A stretch of 64,000 bases of DNA from Mixta mediterraneensis (lineage in GTDB: Bacteria; Pseudomonadota; Gammaproteobacteria; Enterobacterales; Enterobacteriaceae): positions 372,001 to 436,000 of the forward strand of contig NZ_JACFXY010000002.1 of NCBI RefSeq assembly GCF_014946725.1. Reading direction: 5' to 3'. Under the pieces are notes generated by a model. It searched no databases. It was not told where the DNA came from and saw only the letters and a program-made list of their open reading frames with translations. A program made the position numbers and the translations under genes. Shown one piece after another: positions 32,890-44,006 of this stretch. Within the stretch, counting starts at the first letter, position 1. Every line of letters begins with the position of its first letter.

Positions 32890-33000
32890 CTAAGCCGCGT
32901 TAATCGGTTTAGGATCTACAGGCTCTCCACACGCTAACACGGCGAGTCCCGCCGCTTTTATATTTTATGCCGCGTTAATGTCATGGTCAGCGCTGCGGAT
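32890..33000 (-). pseudogene. tnpB: TnpB (IS605 OrfB) C-terminal remnant
   Basis: The minus strand reads SADHDINAA, a TAA stop, then NIKAAGLAVLACGEPVDPKP INAA and a stop at 32890. This is the C-terminal end of IS605-type TnpB proteins (DRDINAAxNIK...AGL...). Only about 35 codons remain, with one nonsense change; the nuclease domain is gone. The right-end hairpin follows at once, so what is left is the 3' end of tnpB plus the element's right end, which is where the guide RNA is encoded. It lies between the LysR and MFS genes. Confidence 0.75.
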
Positions 33001-33015
33001 GTCAATGTAAACTCA

Positions 33016-34329
33016 TCATTCAGGTCGGCGTTCCTCTTCTGGTTCCTGCTCTTGCTTTTCTTCATCCTTGTTACTGACCATTGTTGCCTGGATCACTTCT
33101 TCTTCAAGCGTTGGATTCAGGGCCGCACCTAAAGGTGACGTCGCCAGGCTGTCGGGCAAAACAACGTGAGGCAAAGGCACTTCAGTGGTAGGCATGGGAA
33201 CCTGTTTTACGGTGTAACTAAGCAGAGCAATCAGGAGCGCGCACAGTATAAAACACAGGTACAGCATATTGCTGCCAAGTGGCTGCATCAAGGCGCCAAC
33301 CGCCAGCGGCCCGATACTGGCTCCGATACCAAACGCCATCAGCAAACAAGCGGTGAGGGAAACGCGGCGTTCTGCTGCTACCTGATCATTTGCCAGCGCC
33401 ACCTGCAACGGATAAAGCGAGAACTGCATCATACTGACGAAAAACGCGGTGCCCAGCAGCCAGCCAAATGTCAAATGCGGCAATAACACCAGCGGCAGCG
33501 CCGTCATGGCAAACAGCGCGGAAATAAAGAACAGCAGGCGCTGGCGATCGTAGCGGTCAGAAAGCCAGCTCAGCGGAAACTGCGAAACCAATCCGGCAAA
33601 GATAGTCAGGCTCATAAACAACCCGGTCTGGCCGGTGGAAAAGCCTTTACTGCTCGCGTATACCGGCGCTAATCCGTAAAACGCGCCGACGGCCATGCCG
33701 GTGATCAGGATGGTGCTTAAGAGCTTAGGGATAGTGCGAATAAAATAGCCCAGCTCCATCGGTGCGGGCGACATCGCCTGTACGTTTGTGCGTGTGGTAA
33801 GGGCAATCGGCACCAGACACAGGGCAAAACACAGCGCTACGATCAGCAGAGAACTCACGCCAAAACCGCTTTGTAGCGTCAACAGCACCTGACCACCGCT
33901 CAAACCTAAATAAGTCGCCACCATATAGAAGCCGAAAATCACGCCGCGCTGGGATGACTCCGCCTGATCGTTCAGCCAGCTTTCCAGCACCATATACTGG
34001 CACATCATGCACAATCCGATGATTAAGCGCAGAAATACCCAAAGTGGAATGATGTCTGTTAAGCCATGACCGATAACGGAGGCGGTGATAATACCGGCGC
34101 AGGAAACATAAGCACGAATATGCCCAACGCGGGCGATTAAATTATGGCCAACTTTACCGCCAATCACTAAGCCAACATAGTTCGCGGCAGTAATGGTGCC
34201 GATTAACGCGCCATTGACCTGTTCATGTGCCAGGCGAAGGGAGACGTAAGTAGTCAAAAGGCCGGAACCCAGCAGCATCAGCAAGGTGGTGGCGTAGAGG
34301 GGCAGAAAGGTGCTAAAGATTTTTTTCAT
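33016..34329 (-). CDS. MFS transporter, YcaD-like
   Basis: 437 aa from the ATG at 34329 (GGGAG upstream). Twelve predicted membrane helices; the loop motif GGKVGHNLIARVGHIRA and the CQYMVLESWLNDQAESSQRG segment match the YcaD group of major facilitator proteins. A hydrophilic C-terminal tail of about 60 residues (NPTLEEEVIQATMVSNKDEE and a Glu/Arg-rich end) is longer than in YcaD. Substrate unknown. It follows betT on the same strand, separated by a hairpin. Confidence 0.85.
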   Translation of the reverse strand: MKKIFSTFLPLYATTLLMLLGSGLLTTYVSLRLAHEQVNGALIGTITAANYVGLVIGGKVGHNLIARVGHIRAYVSCAGIITASVIGHGLTDIIPLWVFLRLIIGLCMMCQYMVLESWLNDQAESSQRGVIFGFYMVATYLGLSGGQVLLTLQSGFGVSSLLIVALCFALCLVPIALTTRTNVQAMSPAPMELGYFIRTIPKLLSTILITGMAVGAFYGLAPVYASSKGFSTGQTGLFMSLTIFAGLVSQFPLSWLSDRYDRQRLLFFISALFAMTALPLVLLPHLTFGWLLGTAFFVSMMQFSLYPLQVALANDQVAAERRVSLTACLLMAFGIGASIGPLAVGALMQPLGSNMLYLCFILCALLIALLSYTVKQVPMPTTEVPLPHVVLPDSLATSPLGAALNPTLEEEVIQATMVSNKDEEKQEQEPEEERRPE

Positions 34330-34420
34330 ACGACTCCCTGTCAATAGCAGAAAGGCATCAGGTCTAAATCCTTAAAGATAGACAATTTTTTCCCGTTTCG
34401 GAGAATCGGCTAGCTGAAAG

Positions 34421-34448
34421 CAAAGACCGGAACAGTCTCGCCGGCCTT
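34421..34448 (-). terminator. Terminator-like hairpin after betT
   Basis: On the minus strand AAGGCCGG pairs with CCGGTCTT (one mismatch) and is followed by a T-rich stretch, 12 bp after the betT stop. Confidence 0.45.
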
Positions 34449-34459
34449 GGTGTTACTAA

Positions 34460-36490
34460 TCAGAAGTTAGGAAAAGTGATACTATTTCCCGGCGCTTCGC
34501 GGTGCAGATGGATAAAGTTCAGGTGGCGTTCGTATTGATCGAGAATATCAATAATCACCTGCTCTTTACTGTAATCCATCAAATCGTTGCCCTGGCTGCC
34601 TTCCAGTAAGAAGGTCTCCAGTCGATAGTACGTTGATTTACCGCTACGCGCGCGATAGGTAAAGCCTGGAACGGAGTACTGTTGCGGCCAGACCTGATAA
34701 ACGAAGTCCTGCTCTTCACCCAGATTAACGCGCAGATCAAGATAACCAATTGCGCTGCCCTCTTCGGCTGGCATGTTATCCAGCGCCACTTTACCGCCTC
34801 GCAACGCTAATTCTTTCGCCACGTCCTGCATTGCCGGGAATACCACCGTTTCCATCATCTGCTGGGTATAACGGGTGCCGGGATAGTTCATCAGGCGCGA
34901 CAGGCGTTTTTTCCAGCTCAGACGATCATTAGCGGCGATCAGATACGATGCGGTTTCACGCGTTGCGCTGGCGCGCCGGTAATCTTCAATTTTCATTGAC
35001 TTATACAGCCCCGCCATCACAAAGAAAATCACAAAGCTGAATGGCAGACCCATGATGACCGTGGTGTATTGGAGCGCGGAGATGCCGTTGGTCATCAACA
35101 TGCTCAGGGTTAATACGCCGATGGCGACTGACCAGAAGATACGCAACCAGTTTGGTGCATCGCTGTTGATGTCTTTGAGCTTCGAGGTGAAGTTAGCCAG
35201 CACCAGCGAGCCGGAATCGGCTGAGGTGACATAAAACAGCAGCCCGGTAATGGTTGCCACCGATGCGCTCAATTTAAAGGCGGGGTACTGCGCCAGCAGG
35301 CTGTAGAAGCCACGCTCCGCATGACCCATCACTTCCTGAGCAAAACCGGCATTGCCGTGGATGATTGCATATAACGCAGCATTACCAAATACCGACAGCC
35401 ACAGCAGCGTAAAGGTGAACGGGATAATCAGCGTGCCGACAACGAACTCGCGAATGGTACGTCCACGTGAAATACGTGCCAGAAACAAGCCGACAAACGG
35501 CGACCAGGCAACCCACCACGCCCAGAAGAAGAGCGTCCAGCTGTTCATCCATTCGGTTGGGCGATCAAAGGCAAAGGTGTTCAACGTCATGCCCATAAAG
35601 CGATGAATATAATCGCCCACGTTCAGCACCAGCGCATCAAGCAGGAACTCAGTCTTGCCCATAAACAGGACAAACAGAATCAGGCCAAGCGCCAGCGCGA
35701 CGTTAAGTTCTGAAAGGATACGAATGCCTTTATCGACGCCAGAGGTGACTGAAATCGTCGCAATCACAACCGACAAGATAATCAGCGCCGTTTGTGCTGT
35801 CAGGCCCTCTGGAACGTCAAACAGCACTTTCAGACCGTAATTTAACTGCACCACGCCAATGCCCAGGGTGGTGGCGATACCAAAGATAGTGCCGACCACC
35901 GCAGCAATATCTACCGAGTGTCCAATTGGGCCGTTAATGCGTTTGCCGAAAATCGGGTACAGCGCAGAGCGATTGGTCAAAGGCAGGTTGTAACGGTAGC
36001 TGAAATAGCCCAGCGCGATGCCCATCAGCGCATACATCGACCAGCCCGTTAAGCCGTAGTGGAACAGCGTCCAGACCATTGCCTGACGGGCCGCTTGCAG
36101 GGTTTGCCCGGCCCCTTCTGGTGGCTGCATATATTGTGCAACCGGCTCAGCGACCGAGAAGAACATCAGATCGATACCGATACCGGCCGCAAATAACATT
36201 GCCGACCAACTCAGCATACTAAATTCGGGTTTCGACTGTTCCGGGCCAAGCTTGATTGCACCAAAACGCGAGCAGGCCATATAAAGAACAAACACGATAT
36301 ATACGGTAGCGGCCAGCATGTAATACCAGCCAAATTTAGCGGAGACCCAGTTTACCGCGTCCAGGATCCAGCCTGCGGCTAAATCGCTATACAGGATTGT
36401 AACCAGTGAAAATGTCAGAATCAGTCCGGCTGATGTGTAAAACACAACGGGATTGATTCTGTCTTTTTCACTGGCAGGTGGATTAATCAT
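34460..36490 (-). CDS. betT: Choline transporter BetT (BCCT family)
   Basis: 676 aa, one residue shorter than E. coli BetT and closely similar. Twelve membrane helices, the BCCT Trp-rich motif [20 protein letters not shown] and [13 protein letters not shown], and a long cytoplasmic C-terminal domain that tunes osmotic activation in BetT. Proton-driven uptake of choline for conversion to glycine betaine. Divergent from betIBA with 246 bp between. Confidence 0.97.
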   Translation of the reverse strand: MINPPASEKDRINPVVFYTSAGLILTFSLVTILYSDLAAGWILDAVNWVSAKFGWYYMLAATVYIVFVLYMACSRFGAIKLGPEQSKPEFSMLSWSAMLFAAGIGIDLMFFSVAEPVAQYMQPPEGAGQTLQAARQAMVWTLFHYGLTGWSMYALMGIALGYFSYRYNLPLTNRSALYPIFGKRINGPIGHSVDIAAVVGTIFGIATTLGIGVVQLNYGLKVLFDVPEGLTAQTALIILSVVIATISVTSGVDKGIRILSELNVALALGLILFVLFMGKTEFLLDALVLNVGDYIHRFMGMTLNTFAFDRPTEWMNSWTLFFWAWWVAWSPFVGLFLARISRGRTIREFVVGTLIIPFTFTLLWLSVFGNAALYAIIHGNAGFAQEVMGHAERGFYSLLAQYPAFKLSASVATITGLLFYVTSADSGSLVLANFTSKLKDINSDAPNWLRIFWSVAIGVLTLSMLMTNGISALQYTTVIMGLPFSFVIFFVMAGLYKSMKIEDYRRASATRETASYLIAANDRLSWKKRLSRLMNYPGTRYTQQMMETVVFPAMQDVAKELALRGGKVALDNMPAEEGSAIGYLDLRVNLGEEQDFVYQVWPQQYSVPGFTYRARSGKSTYYRLETFLLEGSQGNDLMDYSKEQVIIDILDQYERHLNFIHLHREAPGNSITFPNF

Positions 36491-36736
36491 CGTTTACCTC
36501 TGGTTAATTTACTGCAAAAAATCAATAAGTCGCTTTTTACGATCAGCAAATTTCTGATCGGCTTCCTTCCCATGTCTGTCCAGATTATTGAATCGCGATT
36601 GAAAGCGTGTTGCCTGCCCCACCGCTGTGTTTATGTAACAACTAACTCACTGCATCCTAACAAAATTCTTTTTATATTGAACGTGCAATCAAAAAAAGTT
36701 TTAATAGTGGTTCGAATTGAAGGTGGAGCTGGAACT
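36491..36736. promoter_or_regulatory. betT-betI divergent control region
   Basis: Contains the dyad ATTGAACGTGCAAT (36676-36689), very like the BetI operator of E. coli, in an AT-rich stretch with several possible -10 boxes. Both promoters are expected to be repressed by BetI and relieved by choline. Confidence 0.65.
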
Positions 36737-37330
36737 ATGCCGAAGGTGGGAATGCAGCCGATAAGACGTCGGCAGCTGATTGATGCGACGCTGAGCACCA
36801 TTAATGAAGTCGGCATTAATGATGCAACGATCGCCCAGATTGCACGCCGTGCAGGCGTATCGACAGGGATCATCAGCCACTATTTCAATGATAAAAATGG
36901 CTTGTTAGAAGCGACGATGCGTGATGTCACGCGCCAGTTGCGCGATGCGGTTGCCGCCAGGCTCAGGCCTCTGACCCACAGCTCCACCGAAGCACGCCTG
37001 TGCGCTATCGTCGAAGGCAATTTCGATGAAACGCAGGTGCATAACGCGGCCATGAAGGCCTGGCTGGATTTCTGGTCCCGCAGCATGCACCAACCTCAGC
37101 TCAATCGCCTCGAACGCGTCAGCAGCCGTCGTTTATTTTCTACGCTGGCAGCGGAGTTTCGCCGCGAGATGCCGCGCGAAAAGGCGCGCCTGGCAGCTTA
37201 TGGATTAGCCGCATTGATCGACGGCTTATGGCTGCGTATCGCATTAAGCGGTAAGCCTTTTAATCCTGATGACGCCAGCGCGTTAACAACACAATTTATC
37301 CGTCAGCAGCTGGCTGGCGAGCACGAATAA
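36737..37330 (+). CDS. betI: Choline-responsive repressor BetI (TetR family)
   Basis: 197 aa from the ATG at 36737 ([20 protein letters not shown]), which has GGAG upstream; an open frame continues further upstream but does not match BetI. TetR-type [23 protein letters not shown] (residues about 30-49). Middle and C-terminus ([40 protein letters not shown]) follow E. coli BetI (195 aa). First gene of betIBA. Confidence 0.96.
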   Translation: MPKVGMQPIRRRQLIDATLSTINEVGINDATIAQIARRAGVSTGIISHYFNDKNGLLEATMRDVTRQLRDAVAARLRPLTHSSTEARLCAIVEGNFDETQVHNAAMKAWLDFWSRSMHQPQLNRLERVSSRRLFSTLAAEFRREMPREKARLAAYGLAALIDGLWLRIALSGKPFNPDDASALTTQFIRQQLAGEHE

Positions 37331-37344
37331 AGGAAGGAGAAGAG

Positions 37345-38817
37345 ATGTTTCCATTCGCCGAGCAAAAATTGTATATCGATGGCGCCTGTGTTGCCGCGGC
37401 TGAAGGCGAGACCTTCCAGACTATTAACCCGGCCAACGGCGAAGTGCTGGCTGAAGTACATCAGGCCGGACCGGCTGACGTAGATCGCGCAGTTGTTGCT
37501 GCCCAAAAAGGACAGAAAGTCTGGGCGGCGATGACGCCAATGGCACGTTCACGCATCCTGCGTCGTGCCGTTGATATTCTGCGTGAGCGAAATGATGAAC
37601 TGGCCGAACTGGAAATGCTTGATACCGGCAAGCCCTACAGCGAAACCGCGAGCGTTGATATTGTGACCGGCGCCGACGTGCTGGAGTATTATGCGGGCCT
37701 GGTCCCTTCTCTGGAAGGCCAGCAGATTCCGCTGCGCGCGACCTCTTTCGTTTATACCCGCCGTGAACCGTTAGGTGTGGTAGCGGGCATTGGCGCATGG
37801 AATTATCCCATCCAGATCGCTTTATGGAAATCGGCACCGGCTCTGGCAGCAGGCAATGCCATGATTTTCAAACCCAGCGAAGTCACGCCTTTGACCGCAT
37901 TAAAACTGGCAGAGATCTATACCGAAGCGGGCCTGCCCGATGGTGTATTCAACGTGCTGCCTGGCACCGGTCCGGTAACCGGTCAGCTACTGACCGAACA
38001 TCCAGGAATCGACAAAGTGTCGTTTACCGGCGGCGTTGCCAGCGGTAAAAAAGTGATGGCGAACGCGGCAGGCTCCACGCTGAAAGAGGTCACCATGGAG
38101 CTGGGCGGTAAGTCTCCCCTGATCATATTTGATGATGCCGATCTCGATTTGGCGGCCGACATCGCCATGATGGCCAATTTTTACAGTTCTGGTCAGGTAT
38201 GCACCAACGGCACCCGCGTGTTTATCCCTACTCCGCTGAAAGCCGCTTTCGAAGCGAAAATTGCTGAACGGGTGGCACGGATTCGCCCTGGCGATCTGCG
38301 TCAGCCGGAAACTAACTTTGGCCCGCTGGTCAGTTTTGCCCATCGCGATAATGTAATGCGCTATATCGAATCCGGTATTGCTGAAGGCGCACGCGTGCTG
38401 TGCGGCGGTAAGCGTTTAACCGGTCCGGGTTTTGATAATGGTGCCTGGGTTGCCCCAACCGTGTTCACTGATTGTCATGACCAGATGAAAATTGTGCGTG
38501 AAGAGATCTTTGGTCCGGTGATGTCCATTCTGACTTATAACGATGAAGAAGAGGTGATCCGCCGCGCCAATGCCACCGAGTTTGGTCTGGCTGCGGGTGT
38601 TGTCACGCAAGACCTGAACCGCGCGCATCGGGTTATTCATCAAATTGAAGCGGGTATCTGCTGGATCAATACCTGGGGTGAATCGGCTGCCGAGATGCCG
38701 GTCGGCGGCTACAAGCATTCCGGCGTTGGTCGTGAAAATGGCCTGATAACGCTGCAAAACTATACCCAGCTAAAATCGGTGCAAGTCGAACTCACGCGTT
38801 TTCAGTCTGTATTTTAA
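37345..38817 (+). CDS. betB: Betaine aldehyde dehydrogenase BetB
   Basis: 490 aa, same length as E. coli BetB. NAD(P)-dependent oxidation of betaine aldehyde to glycine betaine. [20 protein letters not shown], cofactor loop [13 protein letters not shown], catalytic Glu in [12 protein letters not shown] and Cys in [13 protein letters not shown] are intact, as is the C-terminal [11 protein letters not shown]. Lies between betI and betA with short gaps, so one transcript is likely. Confidence 0.98.
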   Translation: MFPFAEQKLYIDGACVAAAEGETFQTINPANGEVLAEVHQAGPADVDRAVVAAQKGQKVWAAMTPMARSRILRRAVDILRERNDELAELEMLDTGKPYSETASVDIVTGADVLEYYAGLVPSLEGQQIPLRATSFVYTRREPLGVVAGIGAWNYPIQIALWKSAPALAAGNAMIFKPSEVTPLTALKLAEIYTEAGLPDGVFNVLPGTGPVTGQLLTEHPGIDKVSFTGGVASGKKVMANAAGSTLKEVTMELGGKSPLIIFDDADLDLAADIAMMANFYSSGQVCTNGTRVFIPTPLKAAFEAKIAERVARIRPGDLRQPETNFGPLVSFAHRDNVMRYIESGIAEGARVLCGGKRLTGPGFDNGAWVAPTVFTDCHDQMKIVREEIFGPVMSILTYNDEEEVIRRANATEFGLAAGVVTQDLNRAHRVIHQIEAGICWINTWGESAAEMPVGGYKHSGVGRENGLITLQNYTQLKSVQVELTRFQSVF

Positions 38818-38840
38818 TTTTTTAACCTGAGGAACGACGA

Positions 38841-40532
38841 ATGGAATTTGATTACATCATTATCGGAGCCGGATCCGCAGGGAATGTTTTAGCAACACGC
38901 CTGACCGAAGACAGCGACGTCAACGTTCTCCTGTTAGAAGCGGGCGGACCTGATTATCGTTTCGATTTTCGCACTCAGATGCCTGCGGCGTTAGCGTACC
39001 CGCTCCAGGGAAAACGCTATAACTGGGCATACGAAACCGATCCTGAACCCCATATGAACAATCGCCGTATGGAGTGTGGACGCGGTAAAGGCCTGGGCGG
39101 CTCATCGCTGATTAACGGCATGTGCTATATCCGCGCAAATGCGCTGGATCTTGATAACTGGGCCGCTGAGCCTGGTCTGGAATCGTGGAGCTATCTGGAT
39201 TGCCTGCCCTACTATCGTAAAGCGGAAACACGCGACATCGGACCGAATGATTATCATGGCGGCGAGGGGCCTGTTTGCGTCGCGACGCCGAAAGCCGGGA
39301 ATAATGTATTGTTCGAGGCGATGATCGAAGCGGGTGTCCAGGCAGGTTATCCGCGCACCGATGACCTGAACGGTTATCAACAGGAAGGCTTTGGTCCAAT
39401 GGACCGTACTGTGACGCCCCAGGGCCGTCGTTCCAGCACCGCGCGCGGGTATCTCGATCAGGCCAAAGGCCGTACTAACCTGAAGATTATTACCCACGCC
39501 ACCACCGACCGTATTCTGTTCGAAGGCAAACGTGCCACAGGCGTAGAGTATCTGGTTGGCGACAGCCATACCGCGCAACAAGCCTATGCGCGCCGTGAAA
39601 TACTGTTATGTGCGGGTGCCATCGCTTCGCCGCAAATTTTACAGCGTTCAGGTGTTGGCCCGGCTAATTTGCTGAAGCAGTTTGCTATTCCGCTGGTGCA
39701 TGCTCTTCCTGGCGTCGGCGAGAATCTGCAGGACCATCTGGAGATGTACTTGCAGTACGAATGTAAAGAACCGGTTTCGCTCTATCCGGCATTAAAATGG
39801 TGGAACCAGCCGAAAATCGGTGCTGAATGGATGTTTAACGGCAGTGGTGTCGGCGCGAGCAATCAGTTCGAAGCGGGTGGGTTTATTCGTAGTCGTGAAG
39901 AGTTCGCCTGGCCGAATATCCAGTACCACTTCCTGCCGGTTGCCATTAATTACAATGGTTCGAACGCGGTCGATGCGCACGGTTTTCAGTGCCATGTGGG
40001 CTCGATGCGTTCGCCAAGTCGCGGCCATGTGCGTTTAAAATCGCGCGATCCGCGACAGCATCCGTCGATTTTGTTCAACTATATGGCGTCTGAACAGGAC
40101 TGGCATGAATTCCGCGATGCGATTCGCATCACCCGTGAAATTATTCAGCAGCCTGCGCTGGATAACTATCGAGGCCGCGAAATCAGTCCGGGTCTGGATT
40201 GCCAGACCGATGAACAACTGGATGAGTTTGTGCGTAACCATGGCGAAACGGCTTACCATCCATGCGGCACGTGCAAAATGGGCAGCGACAGTATGGCCGT
40301 AGTGGACGGTGAGGGGCGCGTTCATGGACTGGAAGCGCTGCGTGTGGTCGATGCGTCAATTATGCCGCTCATCATTACCGGTAACCTGAACGCCACCACC
40401 ATTATGATAGGCGAAAAGATTGCTGACCGCATTCGCGGTCGCCAGCCGCTGCCGCGCAGCACGGCGAAATACTTTGTTGCCGGTGAGACCCCCGTGCGCA
40501 AAGCGCCTCAGCGCGAAACATCAGAAGCGTAA
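38841..40532 (+). CDS. betA: Choline dehydrogenase BetA (GMC, FAD)
   Basis: 563 aa. FAD motif [19 protein letters not shown] at the N-terminus, GMC signature [20 protein letters not shown], and the active-site His in [16 protein letters not shown] with a C-terminal [18 protein letters not shown]. Membrane-associated oxidation of choline to betaine aldehyde. Last gene of betIBA, followed by a terminator. Confidence 0.98.
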   Translation: MEFDYIIIGAGSAGNVLATRLTEDSDVNVLLLEAGGPDYRFDFRTQMPAALAYPLQGKRYNWAYETDPEPHMNNRRMECGRGKGLGGSSLINGMCYIRANALDLDNWAAEPGLESWSYLDCLPYYRKAETRDIGPNDYHGGEGPVCVATPKAGNNVLFEAMIEAGVQAGYPRTDDLNGYQQEGFGPMDRTVTPQGRRSSTARGYLDQAKGRTNLKIITHATTDRILFEGKRATGVEYLVGDSHTAQQAYARREILLCAGAIASPQILQRSGVGPANLLKQFAIPLVHALPGVGENLQDHLEMYLQYECKEPVSLYPALKWWNQPKIGAEWMFNGSGVGASNQFEAGGFIRSREEFAWPNIQYHFLPVAINYNGSNAVDAHGFQCHVGSMRSPSRGHVRLKSRDPRQHPSILFNYMASEQDWHEFRDAIRITREIIQQPALDNYRGREISPGLDCQTDEQLDEFVRNHGETAYHPCGTCKMGSDSMAVVDGEGRVHGLEALRVVDASIMPLIITGNLNATTIMIGEKIADRIRGRQPLPRSTAKYFVAGETPVRKAPQRETSEA

Positions 40533-40552
40533 CGTTACCTGAATTAAATAAG

Positions 40553-40581
40553 CGCCAACAGCAAGACTGCTGGCGTTTTTT
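40553..40581 (+). terminator. Terminator after betA
   Basis: CGCC...AGCA pairs with TGCTGGCG (3-nt bulge) and is followed by six T, 20 bp after the stop. Confidence 0.75.
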
Positions 40582-40785
40582 CATCCTGCTCTGCTTTATT
40601 CGACCGTCCCTGTAGCTGGCCTGCTCTGAGCGTCCTTAGAAATTTTCAGAGACAATAAATTACTCACCTCTTTTATCTGAAAAACAAGGGTATTTTGCCA
40701 AAAAAGCCGGGGGTTTCCGGTTTTCGGCTGCAAATTGTCAGTTTTTTATACGCTTGTTTGACAATCATTTACAGAGGGACGCACA

Positions 40786-43109
40786 GTGATATCAACATGG
40801 GTTCGTTTATGGCCAACGCTTAGCGGTATTCTGGTTAGCCTGTCTGGACTGGCTTATCTGATACTCGGCGGCTGGCTGGCATTTGGCTTTATCTGCTCAC
40901 CTTCCTGATCGTGGTGATTTGGTCATTAGCCGAAGTGGGACTAGATGGCTGGCAGCTGCTGCCTCGTCTGCTTGCACTGGCAATCCTTGGCATCTGGTTG
41001 TGTATGCCCTGGGTGGTGCGTCCTGTTGTCGCCGTGCCTGCGCAACGCCGTGCAACTCTGGGTGCCGGGTTTATTTATCTCCTCGCTATCGTTGGCATTC
41101 TGTATAGCGGCTGGCAGGTCACTGACGCGCGCTTCGTTCATCATCAGCCCTTCCCCGCTACGCAAACCGGGCAAAACAGCGCCACACCCGATAATGATAA
41201 TGACTGGAAGCATTATGGCCGCACGGCCGCCGGACAACGATTCTCACCGCTAACGCAAATCACGCCGCAAAACGTCAGTAAGCTGAAACCCGCGTGGCGT
41301 TATGACACGGGTGATGTTATGCGTAAAGGTGAAGACAAAGCCGGACGCGAATTCAGTTTTGAAGTCACTCCGATCAAAGTCGGCAATAGCCTGTATATCT
41401 GTACGCCCCACCGTGCCGTGATTGCATTGGATGCGACCAGCGGAAAACAGCGCTGGAAGTTTGAACCGAAAGCAAACACCTCGGCCAATGAATACCTTGC
41501 CTGTCGTGGCGTAGCGTGGAGTCAGGTTGAAAGTGACGCTACCTGCCCGGAAAAAATTATCACTACCACGGCGGATGCGCGCATGGTGGCGCTGAATGCC
41601 CGTACCGGTAAACCTTGTGAGTCCTTTGGCGATCATGGTTATGTCAGCCTGACCGACCATATGGGCGACGTGCCACCTGGTTTCCACTACATCACTTCGC
41701 AGCCTATGTTGATGGATGGACGCATTGTGTTAGGAGGCTGGATTTACGATAACCAAACCACCGGGGAACCGTCGGGCGTGATCCGTGCTTATGATGAAAA
41801 AACCGGTAAACTGAGCTGGGAATGGGATATGGGTAGAAATCCAGCCAATGCGCCATTAAAGCCGGGTGAAACCTATACGCGCGGAACCCCAAATGGCTGG
41901 GGAACTTACACTGCCGATGCGAAGCTGGGTTTGATCTATATCCCGCTAGGCAATGCAACGCCAGACTATTACGGTGCCGGCAGACGTCCTTTCGACGAGA
42001 AATATTCCAGCGCGATTGTGGCGCTCGATATTCACAGCGGTGAAGAAAAGTGGCATTTCCAGACGGTGCATCAAGGGGTCTGGGACTTTGACTTGCCGAT
42101 CGGCCCAACCTTAGTAGATTTGCCCTCATCGAATGGCAGCACTATTCCTGCGCTGGTGCAAACGACTAAAATGGGACAGATTTTTATGCTGGATCGCCGT
42201 ACCGGTAAGCCGCTGGCGCAGGTAAATGAAAAACCGGTGCCGTCATCGCCTTCGCTACCCGGTGAGCGTCTTTCGCCCACCCAACCGGATTCCGTTGGAA
42301 TGCCGGATCTTGGCCCTCCGGTGTTAAAAGCCAGCGAGACCTGGGGCGCGACGCCTTTTGATCAGCTGTTGTGCCGCATTCAGTTCCATCGTTATCGCTA
42401 TCAAGGCAATTTCACGCCGCCAGCAGCCGGAACGTCCATTGCTTACCCCGCCTTTGATGGCGTGATGGACTGGTATGGTGCGTCAGTCGATCCACGCCAT
42501 AACGTGATGATCGCCAATACCAGCTATATTCCTTTCACCATGCAAGTGATGAAAAGCGATGAAGCCATCAAGCAAGGGCTGATGCAGAAATGGGCTGGCT
42601 GGGCCAGCGGGCAACCCTATCCAAAACCAAAAGAGTTTGCGGTAGGTCCGCAATATGGCACCCCTTGGGCAGCGGTAGTCAAACCGTGGCTTGGCGTATT
42701 AGGCGCGCCGTGTAGCATGCCGCCATGGGGCAAAATTTACGCTATCGATCTGACCAGTCGCAAAGTGATTTGGGAGCGTCCGGCTGGCACCACGCGCGAC
42801 ATGAATATTTTTGGTACCCATACCAACGCACCGCTGCCTACCGGTATCTTTATGATGGGTGGCAACGTCATTACGCAAGGCGGGCTGATTTTCAGGGGCG
42901 CAACCGCCGATGATTACCTGCGCGCGTATGACGAAACCAGCGGACGAGAACTGTGGCGCACCCGTTTACCGGCTGGCGGACAGGCTACGCCAATGACTTA
43001 CATGGGGGAAGATGGGCGGCAATATGTCGTTATCGCCGCCGGTGGTCACGGCGGGCTGGGTACCCGCTCGGGTGATTCTCTGATGGCCTATGCGCTTCCT
43101 GCACATTAA
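40786..43109 (+). pseudogene. gcd: Membrane-bound PQQ glucose dehydrogenase, 5' frameshift/deletion
   Basis: The catalytic part (GTG at 40911, 732 aa) is a complete quinoprotein dehydrogenase: membrane helices, then WKHYGRTAAGQRFSPLTQI, the active-site Asp in HQGVWDFDLPIGPTLVDL, TWGATPFDQLLCRIQFHRYR and the C-terminal GGQATPMTYMGEDGRQYVV. A separate frame (GTG at 40786, GAGGGA upstream) encodes 40 aa with the expected first helix (LSGILVSLSGLAYLILGGWL) and stops at TGA 40906-40908. Compared with E. coli Gcd about 30 residues between helix 1 and WLYLL are missing and the frame is shifted. Reinitiation at 40911, 2 bp after the stop, could still make the enzyme. Confidence 0.75.
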
Positions 43110-43120
43110 TTCATTCTTTC

Positions 43121-43147
43121 AGGGCTGCGGTGCTTGCAGCCCTTTTT
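43121..43147 (+). terminator. Terminator after gcd
   Basis: AGGGCTGC-GGTGCTT-GCAGCCCT followed by TTTTT, 11 bp after the stop. Confidence 0.9.
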
Positions 43148-43271
43148 ATTAATAGCCTGAGCCTGGTTATTACTCATAATTCATATGCAGTAAAAGTTTT
43201 TAATGCATTAATTATTTGCATAAAGCAACTGTCGCTTCCAGGCTTAAACAGTATCTAAATAAGGAGGCGTT

Positions 43272-43598
43272 ATGCCTGAACAATATCGCAATTGTATTGA
43301 AGCCTGCTATTTGTGTGCCGCTGCCTGTGATAACTGTGCAGCCTCTTGTCTGAAAGAAGAAGATCTGGAAATGATGCGCGACTGTATCCGTCTGGATATG
43401 CAGTGCGCCAATATATGTCGCCTGAGCGCGCAATTTATGGCGCTGGATAGTCAGTCAGCGAAAGACTTATGCGCGATTTGTGCCGATATATGTCGGCAAT
43501 GTGGTGAAGAGTGTGGGAAACATCAGCATGATCATTGCCAGAAATGTTCTAAAGCCTGTCTGCATTGTGCAGAAGCTTGTCAAAAAATGGCCGCATAA
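43272..43598 (+). CDS. Cys-rich four-helix copper-binding protein (Csp/YhjQ type)
   Basis: 108 aa with 19 Cys, spaced as CxxxC and CxxC on helices (NCIEACYLCAAACDNCAASC; ICADICRQCGEECGKHQHDH; CSKACLHCAEACQKM). This is the pattern of Csp3-type cytosolic copper storage proteins and of Salmonella YhjQ, which line a four-helix core with Cu(I) thiolates. No signal peptide, so cytoplasmic. AAGGAGG precedes the ATG; its own terminator follows. No copper exporter or regulator is adjacent. Confidence 0.88.
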   Translation: MPEQYRNCIEACYLCAAACDNCAASCLKEEDLEMMRDCIRLDMQCANICRLSAQFMALDSQSAKDLCAICADICRQCGEECGKHQHDHCQKCSKACLHCAEACQKMAA

Positions 43599-43602
43599 AG
43601 TG

Positions 43603-43633
43603 AAAAACAACCGCCTGTCAGGCGGTTGTTTTT
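43603..43633 (+). terminator. Terminator after copper-storage-like gene
   Basis: AAAAACAACCGCC-TGTCA-GGCGGTTGTTTTT, nearly symmetric, so it may also serve the convergent gene on the minus strand. Confidence 0.9.
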
Positions 43634-43676
43634 CCTGCGTTAAGGAAAGGTACAATCCTAAACGAAGGGGCGACTA

Positions 43677-44006
43677 TCAAGTGGTTTTTGTTTCAAATGG
43701 ACCTGCATCACCTGTATTCAAAACGTCATTCTCGCGGGCAATAAGTTGAGAAACTTTAACCATATCCTCGAACTCTTGCAGCAGTAATTCTGTTTCAGCC
43801 TGGCAAGGATCGTTTAGATCAACTCGCACGGAGTTGATTGCTTTATTCACACTGCCAATGAGTTCATTAATTCCACCGCTTTGACCGATGGTAAAAAGCA
43901 ACGCACTCATCATTAACGATTGCGCTTCTACCCGAGCGGCTAGCTGTTTTGCCTGAGCGTCCATCTTTGAAATCTTAGCGAGCATACTCAGTATGACATT
44001 ATTCAT
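43677..44006 (-). CDS. iraP: IraP-like anti-adapter (RpoS stabiliser)
   Basis: 109 aa from the ATG at 44006 (AGGAGG upstream). Layout follows E. coli IraP (86 aa): an N-terminal coiled coil (LAKISKMDAQAKQLAARVEA), a hydrophobic helix (QSLMMSALLFTIG), then a short C-terminal acidic part (QAETELLLQEFEDMV). It is longer than IraP by a C-terminal tail. IraP blocks RssB so that RpoS escapes ClpXP. The identity is by overall pattern and is moderately sure. Confidence 0.6.
   Translation of the reverse strand: MNNVILSMLAKISKMDAQAKQLAARVEAQSLMMSALLFTIGQSGGINELIGSVNKAINSVRVDLNDPCQAETELLLQEFEDMVKVSQLIARENDVLNTGDAGPFETKTT

Noticed and set aside
40883..41107. Small Cys/Ser-rich frame in gcd
   Set aside because: Out-of-frame reading of the gcd membrane region; the conserved protein is in the other frame.
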